A DNA stretch of 64,000 bases from Paenibacillus soyae. Lineage in GTDB: Bacteria > Bacillota > Bacilli > Paenibacillales > Paenibacillaceae. The stretch is from assembly GCF_024623455.1 (NCBI RefSeq), contig NZ_JANIPJ010000022.1, positions 61,369-125,368 on the forward strand, given 5' to 3'. How positions within the stretch are numbered: position 1 is the first letter of the stretch; the number at the start of each line of letters is the position of its first letter. Below, one piece after another: positions 8,516-16,449 of this stretch. The notes beneath the pieces were generated by a model that saw nothing but the letters and a program-made list of their open reading frames with translations, did not search any database and was not told the DNA's origin. The position numbers and the translations under genes were made by a program.

Positions 8516-9649
8516 GTGGGGAGCATAACGTTTCACCACGTCTACAAAAACTACAAGGGCGAAGAACGGCCCGCCGTCCATGATTTTCACCTGCAGATCG
8601 AAGAAGGGGAGTTTCTTGTGCTCGTCGGCCCGTCGGGCTGCGGCAAATCGACGACGCTCCGGATGCTGGCGGGACTCGAGGAAATATCGCGCGGCGATCT
8701 GTACATCGACGGCAAATTCGTCAACTACCTATCCCCGAAGGACCGGGATATCGCGATGGTGTTCCAGAATTACGCGCTGTACCCGAACCTGAGCGTCTAC
8801 GAGAATATCGCGCTCGGCCTGAAGCTGCGCAAGACGGCGAAGCACGATATCGAGCTGAGAGTCGGCAGAGTGGCCCGAATATTGGAGATTTCGCATCTGC
8901 TCGAAAGAAAGCCGAACCAGCTGTCCGGCGGACAGAAGCAGCGCGTCGCGCTTGGCCGGGCGATTGCCCGCGAGCCGCAGGTGTTCCTCATGGATGAGCC
9001 GCTCTCCAACCTGGACGCGAAGCTCCGGGCCCAGACAAGGGCGGAGCTGATCAAGCTGCAGGCCGATCTCGGCCGCACGATGGTGTACGTGACGCATGAC
9101 CAGGTCGAGGCGATGACGATGGGCTCGCGCATCGTCGTCATGAAGGATGGCGTCATCCAGCAGGTCGCGCCGCCCCGGGAATTGTACGACCGTCCCGTCA
9201 ATATGTTCGTCGCGGGCTTCATCGGCTCGCCTCAAATGAATTTCCTGGACGGAGCCATTATCCGGGAGGACGGCCGTTATTGGTTCAGCAGCCGGCGCCT
9301 CAAGCTGCCGCTGCCGGAGACGTTCGGAGCGCGCTTCAACCATTCGTCCCGGACGCTGCGCCAGGTCGTGATGGGTGTTAGAGCCGAACACGTGAAATTG
9401 AAAGCGGATTCGTCATTGGGGGACGGCGGCGTATGGTATCGGGGTCAAGTTCAAATGAGCGAAGTGACGGGCGCCGATCTATACGTCTACGTCGAGCTTG
9501 GCGAAGATACCGTCATCGCCAGAGCGCAGCCGGAACGGGATTACCCGCGCCATGCAAGCGTGGAAATCGGCTTCCAGATCGAGAAGGTTCATCTCTTCGA
9601 TAAGGAGACGGGCATCTCGCTCGCGGCGCCAGGGGGCGACGGAGGATGA
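8516..9649 (+). CDS. ugpC: Sugar ABC importer ATPase (UgpC/MsmX type)
   Basis: A 377-residue CUT1-type ATPase. Walker A is GPSGCGKST at residues 38-46, the signature is LSGGQKQRVALGRA, Walker B is VFLMDEPLSNLD, and the switch is THDQVEA. A C-terminal TOBE/regulatory domain follows (from about residue 240). I prefer GTG 8516 because AGAGGTGAG then has a normal distance; GTG 8510 in the same frame is the alternative. It overlaps the next gene by 4 bases, so it is co-translated with a large importer operon. MsmX-type ATPases are known to serve several importers, and this is the only such ATPase gene in the window although five permease pairs are present. Confidence 0.93.
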   Translation: MGSITFHHVYKNYKGEERPAVHDFHLQIEEGEFLVLVGPSGCGKSTTLRMLAGLEEISRGDLYIDGKFVNYLSPKDRDIAMVFQNYALYPNLSVYENIALGLKLRKTAKHDIELRVGRVARILEISHLLERKPNQLSGGQKQRVALGRAIAREPQVFLMDEPLSNLDAKLRAQTRAELIKLQADLGRTMVYVTHDQVEAMTMGSRIVVMKDGVIQQVAPPRELYDRPVNMFVAGFIGSPQMNFLDGAIIREDGRYWFSSRRLKLPLPETFGARFNHSSRTLRQVVMGVRAEHVKLKADSSLGDGGVWYRGQVQMSEVTGADLYVYVELGEDTVIARAQPERDYPRHASVEIGFQIEKVHLFDKETGISLAAPGGDGG

Positions 9650-12588
9650 AGCGCCGCGGGAAGCTAATCGGCATTCTGATCAGGCTTGCGGTGGCCGTCG
9701 CTCTCGTAGCCGGTATTGTGCGGTGGAATGCCGACGGGAGCGTGGTCATTCAAGCGAATGCGGTGACTCTGGAGCAGCTGATGGATTACAAGCAGCCGGA
9801 AGGAGAGCTCCTATCTTATGCGCAGCTCATGCTGCAGGAGGATACCGCGACAAACGGGGAGCTGCCCGACGTACCGCTTGGAGCGACGTCCTACAGCTCG
9901 GCATCGCCGGACGCCCGATTGTCCGCCGAAGACGGCGAGCTGCATTGGAACAACGAAGCGGGCTGGGTCGAATGGACGTTCCGCGCCGAGCAGGCGGGCT
10001 GGTACGAGCTGCATATGACGTTCAAGCCGCTTGAAGGAAGCAACGCCTCCGCCGTTCGCGGCATTCAGATCGACGGGCAATATCCGTTCGCCGAGGCGCA
10101 GCGGATCGAATTCGAGCGGATGTTCAAGGATTCGCAATATCCTTACGACAGGAACGAGATCGGTCAGCAGGTGCGGCCGACCCAGTCGGAAATAACCGAC
10201 TGGATCGCGAAGCCGCTCACCCACTTTGCCGCTTCTTCGGAAGCGCTGCTGTTCAAGCTGGGTGAAGGAGAGCATACGCTGCGGCTGACGGGCGTCCGGG
10301 AGCCTCTCGCGATCCGGGAGCTGCGGTTCCAGGCTCCCGCGGAAGCGCCCGGTTACGCCGACTATGCGGCCGGGCAGCCCGCCGATGGCGGCGCCGCAGA
10401 GCCATGGTTCACCGTCGTCGAGGCGGAGCGGACCGCACGCAAATCGAGCGTCGCGATCCAGACCGACTACTGGTCGGAGCCGGAGATATCGCCCGATCCG
10501 AAGGGCCGCATCACCTACAACGTGCTCGGAGGCTGGCGCTGGCGGCTGCCCGGCGAGTGGGCGGAATGGGATTTCGAGGTGCCCGCGGACGGCTGGTACG
10601 AGATCGACCTCAAGGCGTTCCAGGATTACCGGAACGGCTTCCAGGCCTACCGGACCGTGTCGATCGACGGCGAAGTGCCGTTCCATGAGCTCCTGCAATA
10701 CGGCGTGCCGAACCGCAAGTCGTTTATGATCCACGGGCTTGGCGGCGGGGAAGAGGAGCCGTACCGCTTCTATCTCGCTGCCGGGAAGCACACGCTGCGC
10801 CTTACGTCGGATTCCACCCCGCTGCAGCCGGTATTCCTCGCGCTGAAGGCGGTGCTGTCCGATCTCGCCGCATACGACCGGGAGGTCAGGCTGCTGACGG
10901 GCAATTACAGCAAGTCGGCCTTCGACGCGAATATCGACGCCACGCGCACCTGGAATATGCGAAGCCTTGACCCGGAGGTCGAAAGCAAGATGCAGGGCTT
11001 CGTGAAAAGGCTGTCGGATATCCGCCAGTATATCGACGGACTGAACGGCATGGATTCCGATTTGTCCCAGTCGCTGCGGTCCTCGGTCGGCATCCTCGAA
11101 GGCATGCTGAAGGACGTCGACGAAATTCCGGTCAAGATCAACGACTTCTCCACGATCCAGAACAACATAGGCACGTTGATCTCGACCCTGACGCATCAGC
11201 CTTTGCTGCTGGACTACATCGTCGTACGGACGCCGGGCGCCGAGACGGGGCTTGAGACATCGACGCTTGCGAAGCGGATCCCCTACGCGGTGACGGAGTT
11301 CGCAAGGTCCTTCTATCTCGATTACGACACCCGCAAGCATAACCGCAAGGAAGCGCTGACCGTCTGGGTGCAGCGCGGGCGGGATTACGCCGAGCTGCTC
11401 CGCGAGCTGGTCGATCAGGAGTTCACGCCGAGAACGGGCATTCCGGTCAATATCAACCTGATGCCGAATCCGAACATGCTGATTCTCGGCAACGCGGCGG
11501 GCGACGTGCCGGATGTCACGCTGGGCGTGGCGGAATCGACGCCGGCCGACTTCGCGATGCGGGACGCCGCGTTCGATCTGACGCGGTTCCCGGATTACGA
11601 GGAAGTGCTGGAGCGATTCGTTCCGGGCACGTCGAGATCGCTCATGTATGACGGCGGATTGTACGGCGTCCCCGAGGTGCAGAACTTCCAGGTGCTGTAT
11701 TACCGCTCGGATATTTTGCAAGGGCTCGGACTGGAGGTGCCGGACACGTGGGAGGACCTGTTCGATCTGCTCCCCACGCTGCAAGAGAACGGGATGACGA
11801 TGTTCTACCCGAAGGCGGACTTCGCGACGCTCTTCTTCCAGCACGGCGCGGAGGTGTACAGCCCGGACGGATTGACGGGACTGCTGACGGAGCCCGAGGC
11901 GCAGGAGGCGTTCCGCCTGTGGACGGACTTGTACGTCAAATATAACTTGCCGATCGACGTGCCGGCGTTCTTCCAGCACTTCCGCGACGGCAACATTCCG
12001 ATCGGCATCGCCGACTTCAACACGTACGTGCAGCTGCAGGTGGCCGCGCCGGAAATTACCGGGCATTGGGGAATCGCGCCGCTGCCTGGCGTTCGGAGCG
12101 AGGAGGGCGTCGTCGAGAGGTGGTCGCCGCAGGCGATGACCGCCGGCATGATCATGGAGAAGAGCGAACGGAAGGACGAAGCTTGGGAGTTCCTGAAATG
12201 GTGGACCTCGGCGGAGACGCAGTCGCGGTACGCGAGCGACATCGAATCGTATTACGGCCTCGAGTTCCGCTGGAACACCGCGAACCTCGAAGCGATGAGC
12301 GTGCTGGAATGGCCTGCCGAAGACCTGAAGGCGCTTCGCGAGCAGGCGCGCTGGGCGAAGAACATGCCGTACGTGCCGGGTTATTACTTCCTGAACCGGG
12401 AGATGGAGTTCGCCTGGAACCGGACGGTGATGGAGGCGATGCCGGCTCAGGAATCGCTCGAGGAGGCGCAGCTGTCGCTGCAAAGGGAAATGCAGCGGAG
12501 GCAGCGGGATTTCGGCATCGACGGGACGCATGACCTGCGCATTCCCCAGATCGACGATCCTTACGAATGGGAGGTGGGCGGCTCATGA
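9646..12588 (+). CDS. Large membrane-anchored solute-binding protein with carbohydrate-binding modules
   Basis: A 980-residue protein, more than twice the usual length of a binding protein. A hydrophobic segment at residues 8-25 has no lipobox, so it is probably an uncleaved membrane anchor. Two sandwich-like modules follow (about 85-230 and 255-410), each with a W-[AV]-EW-[DT]-F ... GWYE-[IL] core and a GEHTLRLTG or GKHTLRLTS strand, resembling CBM6/CBM35. A helix-rich spacer spans about 420-520. From about residue 565 (ALTVWVQRGRDYAELLREL) a family 1 solute-binding domain runs to the end, including YGVPEVQNFQVLYYRSDIL and GHWGIAPLPG. It should bind sugars for the permeases encoded next. The fusion suggests that it docks on polymeric glycan while presenting oligomers. 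The ATG overlaps the upstream stop. Confidence 0.85.
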   Translation: MKRRGKLIGILIRLAVAVALVAGIVRWNADGSVVIQANAVTLEQLMDYKQPEGELLSYAQLMLQEDTATNGELPDVPLGATSYSSASPDARLSAEDGELHWNNEAGWVEWTFRAEQAGWYELHMTFKPLEGSNASAVRGIQIDGQYPFAEAQRIEFERMFKDSQYPYDRNEIGQQVRPTQSEITDWIAKPLTHFAASSEALLFKLGEGEHTLRLTGVREPLAIRELRFQAPAEAPGYADYAAGQPADGGAAEPWFTVVEAERTARKSSVAIQTDYWSEPEISPDPKGRITYNVLGGWRWRLPGEWAEWDFEVPADGWYEIDLKAFQDYRNGFQAYRTVSIDGEVPFHELLQYGVPNRKSFMIHGLGGGEEEPYRFYLAAGKHTLRLTSDSTPLQPVFLALKAVLSDLAAYDREVRLLTGNYSKSAFDANIDATRTWNMRSLDPEVESKMQGFVKRLSDIRQYIDGLNGMDSDLSQSLRSSVGILEGMLKDVDEIPVKINDFSTIQNNIGTLISTLTHQPLLLDYIVVRTPGAETGLETSTLAKRIPYAVTEFARSFYLDYDTRKHNRKEALTVWVQRGRDYAELLRELVDQEFTPRTGIPVNINLMPNPNMLILGNAAGDVPDVTLGVAESTPADFAMRDAAFDLTRFPDYEEVLERFVPGTSRSLMYDGGLYGVPEVQNFQVLYYRSDILQGLGLEVPDTWEDLFDLLPTLQENGMTMFYPKADFATLFFQHGAEVYSPDGLTGLLTEPEAQEAFRLWTDLYVKYNLPIDVPAFFQHFRDGNIPIGIADFNTYVQLQVAAPEITGHWGIAPLPGVRSEEGVVERWSPQAMTAGMIMEKSERKDEAWEFLKWWTSAETQSRYASDIESYYGLEFRWNTANLEAMSVLEWPAEDLKALREQARWAKNMPYVPGYYFLNREMEFAWNRTVMEAMPAQESLEEAQLSLQREMQRRQRDFGIDGTHDLRIPQIDDPYEWEVGGS

Positions 12589-13562
12589 ACGCCGGATTGG
12601 CAACCCATAGAACGACAACGAGCCGCGGAGCGCGCGTCAGGCGGAAGACGACCTTATTCATCCGGCAGCTGAGGAGGGATCTGTTCTGTTATTTGTTCCT
12701 TGCGCCGTTCCTGATCTGCTTCCTGGCGTTCATCATCATCCCGGTGTTCATGGCGGCCCTGCTCGGCTTCACGTCCTACGACGGGTTCAGCGGGCTCCGG
12801 TTCATCGGCATCGACAACTATATCGCTCTGTTCACGCAGGACATCATCTTCTTGACCAAAGCGATTCCGAATACCGTGTTTTTCGCGCTGCTCGTCGGTC
12901 CTGGAGGCTATCTGCTCGCGTTCGCGTTCGCGTGGCTCATCCATCAGCTGCCGCTGCGGATCCGGGACTACTACACGCTGGCGTTCTACGCGCCTTCGAT
13001 GGCGGGGGGCGTCGCGCTGTCGGTCGTCTGGATCGCGGCGTTCAGCGGCGACCGGGTCGGCTACGTGAACAACTTCCTGCTGTCGATGGGCTGGATCGAA
13101 AGTCCGGTCATCTGGCTGCAGGATCCGAAGCATCTCATGAACATCATGATTCTGGTATCGCTCTGGATCAGCTTCAGCGTCGGCTTTCTGGCCATGCTCG
13201 CCGGCTTGCAGACGGTGAACAAGGAGCTGTACGAAGCGGGAAGGATCGACGGCATCTCGAGCCGGCTGCAGGAGGTATTCTACATTACGCTGCCGTCCAT
13301 GAAGCCGCAGATGCTGTTCAGCGCCGTCATGTCCATCGTGGGCACGCTGAAGGCGGGCAGCATCTCGGTGCAGCTGACCGGCATGCCGATCTCGCCGTCC
13401 TATTCGGGACATCTGATCATTAACCATATCGACGATTACGCGTTTATCCGGTTCGAGCTGGGCTACGCGTCGGCCGTATCGGTCGTGCTGCTGCTGCTGA
13501 GTTATTTCGCCATGCGGTTCGCCTACCGGCTGTTCGGGGAGAAGGAGGAGACGCGCGCATGA
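12585..13562 (+). CDS. Sugar ABC importer permease (MalF/UgpA-like), first pair
   Basis: A 325-residue permease. I chose ATG 12585, which overlaps the upstream stop as ATGA and has GGGAGGTGG before it; ATG 12567 is less well placed. After a basic N-terminus, six hydrophobic segments begin with FCYLFLAPFLICFLAFIIIP. The EAA loop reads EAGRIDGISS near residue 220. It pairs with the next gene product and is expected to use the large binding protein encoded upstream and the UgpC-type ATPase of the same operon. Confidence 0.92.
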   Translation: MNAGLATHRTTTSRGARVRRKTTLFIRQLRRDLFCYLFLAPFLICFLAFIIIPVFMAALLGFTSYDGFSGLRFIGIDNYIALFTQDIIFLTKAIPNTVFFALLVGPGGYLLAFAFAWLIHQLPLRIRDYYTLAFYAPSMAGGVALSVVWIAAFSGDRVGYVNNFLLSMGWIESPVIWLQDPKHLMNIMILVSLWISFSVGFLAMLAGLQTVNKELYEAGRIDGISSRLQEVFYITLPSMKPQMLFSAVMSIVGTLKAGSISVQLTGMPISPSYSGHLIINHIDDYAFIRFELGYASAVSVVLLLLSYFAMRFAYRLFGEKEETRA

Positions 13563-14407
13563 GACGCAGATGGTCCTGGTTCCAATTCGCGCTGGTGACG
13601 AGCTTCACCGCCCTCGCCGCGTTCATGTCGCTCCCGATTCTGTTCATCGTCAACCATGCGTTCAAGCCGCAGAACGAGCTGTTCCTGTTCCCGCCGCAAT
13701 TTCTGGTGCAGAACCCCACGCTGCGCAACTTCGAGCTGCTGTTCCTGCACGCGTCGAACGCGACGGTGCCGTTCACCCGCTATCTGTTCAACAGCGTGCT
13801 GGTCGCCGCGCTGGCGCTTGCCGGCGTCATACTCGTCAGCACGATGGCGGCCTATGCGCTCGGCAAATACCGGTTCCACTTCAAAGGCTTCATCCTGTCG
13901 CTTATTACGCTGTCCCTGATGTTCGCCCCCGAGACGGTCGGCATCCCGCGTTATCTCATCATCAGCGGGCTCGGCATGAACGACACGTATTTCGGGCATC
14001 TGCTGCCGCTGCTTGCTTCCCCGGTCGCCGTGTTTCTGCTGATCGGCTTCGTCTCGCAAATTCCCGACGAGCTGCTGGAGGCGGCCAAAATCGACGGCGC
14101 GAGCCATCTGACCATTTTCTCGAGAATCGTCATCCCGCTGTCGGCGCCCGCGATCGCCACGATCTCGATTCTGACGTTCCAGACGGTGTGGGGGGATATC
14201 GAAACGTCGACGCTCTTCATGCAGGAGGAGACGATGCGCACGCTCGCGTTCTACGTGAACAGCCTGCTCAGCGGCCTTCAGAACAGCGTGGCCGGCCAGA
14301 ACATGGCCGCGGCGGCGGGTCTGCTCATGTTCCTGCCTAACCTGATTATCTTCTTGATCTTCCAGAAACGGGTGCTGGAGACGATGGTTCATTCCGGGAT
14401 CAAGTAA
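13559..14407 (+). CDS. Sugar ABC importer permease (MalG/UgpE-like), first pair
   Basis: A 282-residue permease whose ATG overlaps the upstream stop by 4 bases. The hydrophobic segments and the EAA loop EAAKIDGASHLTIF near residue 180 identify the CarB/MalG type. The C-terminus IFQKRVLETMVHSGIK is typical of this subunit. Tight overlap with the upstream permease suggests coupled translation. The gap to the next gene is only 26 bases. Confidence 0.92.
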   Translation: MRRRWSWFQFALVTSFTALAAFMSLPILFIVNHAFKPQNELFLFPPQFLVQNPTLRNFELLFLHASNATVPFTRYLFNSVLVAALALAGVILVSTMAAYALGKYRFHFKGFILSLITLSLMFAPETVGIPRYLIISGLGMNDTYFGHLLPLLASPVAVFLLIGFVSQIPDELLEAAKIDGASHLTIFSRIVIPLSAPAIATISILTFQTVWGDIETSTLFMQEETMRTLAFYVNSLLSGLQNSVAGQNMAAAAGLLMFLPNLIIFLIFQKRVLETMVHSGIK

Positions 14408-14433
14408 CTTCAACAGCAAAGGAAGTCGTAACG

Positions 14434-16449
14434 ATGAGAAGATTCATCCTTTTGTTGCTGCTGGCGTCCTTCGCCGTCCTATCCGTGCCCGATTCCACCT
14501 ACGCGGAGCTGCCTTACCGCACGGCCTATTACGACGCCAACCAGTCGACCTGGCTCCGGCTGCAGCCGATTTACGAGCCGGCCGAGATGGCCGGGGTGAA
14601 GCTCGGCGAGCCCGCCGACGTTCATGCTGCGCATGACGATAAGGTGTACGTCGCGGACAAAGCGCTGAACCGGATCGTCGTGCTGGATTCGGACAGCCGC
14701 ACGGTCATGACGGTCGGCGATGACGAAGGCGCCGGCAAGCTGAACGCTCCGCAGGGCGTGTTCGTAGCTAGCGATGGGGAAATCTACGTCGCCGATTCGG
14801 GCAACCAGCGGGTCGCGGTGTTCGGCCCGGACGGCGCGTTCGACCGCGAGTACAAGAAGCCGGATTCCTCTCTGCTGGCGTCCGTCTCCTTCATCCCGAC
14901 GAAGCTTGTCGTGGATCGGCGCGGAGTCATGTACGTCTGTCTCAATTCCGCCTATCAGGGGCTCATGCGGCTTAGCCCTGATGGCGAATTCAAGGGATTC
15001 TTCGGCGCCAACAAAGCGCGGCAGACCGTGATGAGCTGGATCAAGCAGCTCATTCTGAACAAGGAGCAGCTCGCCCAGGAGCTGGCGAGCCTGCCGCTTC
15101 CGGTCGCGAACGTCGCGGCGGACAGGGACGGCTTCCTGCTCACCGCGACGGCCGGCAGCTACGGCAGCGGGGCGATCCGCAAGCTGAACGCCGGAGGCGT
15201 GGACGCCTTCAAGAACAAGACGATCCTGAACGCGCACGGCATCGTCGACGTCGCGTCCGATTCGAACGGATTCCTCTATATCGCGGATACCGACTCCGAG
15301 GGGATCAATATTTACGACGAGACCGGCAGCCCGATGTTCCGCTTCGGCCTCATCGACAAGGAGACGCAGCAGTACGGCGTCATCGGCTTCCCGACGGGGA
15401 TCGCGGTCGACTCCGCGTTCAACGTCTGGGTGGCGGACGGACGGACCGGCACCGTGCACAAGTTCGTGCGGACCGAGTTCGGACGCGACGTGATGGAGGC
15501 GCTGTCCTTGTACCGGCAAGGGCGATACGCCGAAAGCGAGGCGCGGTGGGAGCGGGTGTACGCCCGCAACGACATGTACAACGGCACGTTCCAGGGGCTG
15601 GGCAAGACCTATCTTCAGCGGGGCGACTACGACAAGGCGCTCGATTATTTGAAGACGGCTTTCGATACGCAGGGGTATTCCGACGCCTTCTGGCAAGTCC
15701 GCCTGAGATGGCTGCAGGATCACTTCGCGACAGCCGTGTTCATCGCGGCGATCGCCTTCGCGTTGATCGCTTATGCCCCGAGGCTGGCGAGACGGCTGTT
15801 CAGGCGGTATCCGCTCCCGTCATCGTGGCAGCGTCCGATGGATGAGCTGCGAAATTTCCGCACGATCATGTTCCATCCGTACGAGGGCTTCTACAAGCTG
15901 AAGGAAGCGAAGGTGCCCTGGTGGATCATCCTGCTGCTGCTGGCGGCGGTCACCTTGGTGAAAATCGCCCAAATCTACGGAACGGGCTTCCTGTTCCATC
16001 CGGTGGAACGGTCGCAGATCAACCTGCTCGGAGAGCTCGCCTGGTTCGCTGTGCCATGGTTGACCTGGATCATCGCCAATTATCTCGTGTGCAGCGTCCG
16101 GGACGGGGAAGGACGGTTCCGGGAAGTCATTCAAGGCAGCACGTACGCGCTCGCGCCTTATCTGTTCTTGTCCGTGCCGACGATTCTGCTGTCCAACATC
16201 GTCACGCTGGACGAGAGAATCGTCATCGACGCGCTGAATACGATCGCGATCGTCTGGATCGCCGTCATGCTGGTCGTCATGACGCAGGTCATCCACAATT
16301 TCGATTTCACCGAGACGCTTCGCAATACCGGCATCACCTTGTTCGCGATCGGGACGATGTGGGTATTCGTCCTCATTGTGTCGGGGCTGACCTACAACCT
16401 GTACGATTTCTTCTACCAGCTGTACAAGGAGGCGACATTCCATGGTTAA
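14434..16449 (+). CDS. NHL-repeat / TPR / Yip1-like membrane protein
   Basis: A 671-residue protein of unknown function with a recognisable architecture. A signal peptide occupies residues 1-24. Residues about 55-350 contain NHL-type propeller blades, for example LNAPQGVFVASDGEIYVADSG and GFPTGIAVDSAFNVWVADG. A TPR-like pair follows (ALSLYRQGRYAESEARWERV, GLGKTYLQRGDYDKALDYLK). A membrane segment lies near 430-450, then a Yip1-like domain with about five membrane segments (from PWWIILLLLAAVTLVKIAQI). The propeller and TPR should face outside, next to the importers encoded on both sides. It may organise the importer or couple it to surface glycan; this is inference. AAAGGAAG precedes the start. 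Confidence 0.8.
   Translation: MRRFILLLLLASFAVLSVPDSTYAELPYRTAYYDANQSTWLRLQPIYEPAEMAGVKLGEPADVHAAHDDKVYVADKALNRIVVLDSDSRTVMTVGDDEGAGKLNAPQGVFVASDGEIYVADSGNQRVAVFGPDGAFDREYKKPDSSLLASVSFIPTKLVVDRRGVMYVCLNSAYQGLMRLSPDGEFKGFFGANKARQTVMSWIKQLILNKEQLAQELASLPLPVANVAADRDGFLLTATAGSYGSGAIRKLNAGGVDAFKNKTILNAHGIVDVASDSNGFLYIADTDSEGINIYDETGSPMFRFGLIDKETQQYGVIGFPTGIAVDSAFNVWVADGRTGTVHKFVRTEFGRDVMEALSLYRQGRYAESEARWERVYARNDMYNGTFQGLGKTYLQRGDYDKALDYLKTAFDTQGYSDAFWQVRLRWLQDHFATAVFIAAIAFALIAYAPRLARRLFRRYPLPSSWQRPMDELRNFRTIMFHPYEGFYKLKEAKVPWWIILLLLAAVTLVKIAQIYGTGFLFHPVERSQINLLGELAWFAVPWLTWIIANYLVCSVRDGEGRFREVIQGSTYALAPYLFLSVPTILLSNIVTLDERIVIDALNTIAIVWIAVMLVVMTQVIHNFDFTETLRNTGITLFAIGTMWVFVLIVSGLTYNLYDFFYQLYKEATFHG

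Noticed and set aside
9811..12531. 906-codon open frame antisense to the large binding protein
   Set aside because: It is a shadow of a high-GC gene: no ribosome binding site, Arg/His-rich composition and no recognisable domain, while the plus strand shows clear protein families.
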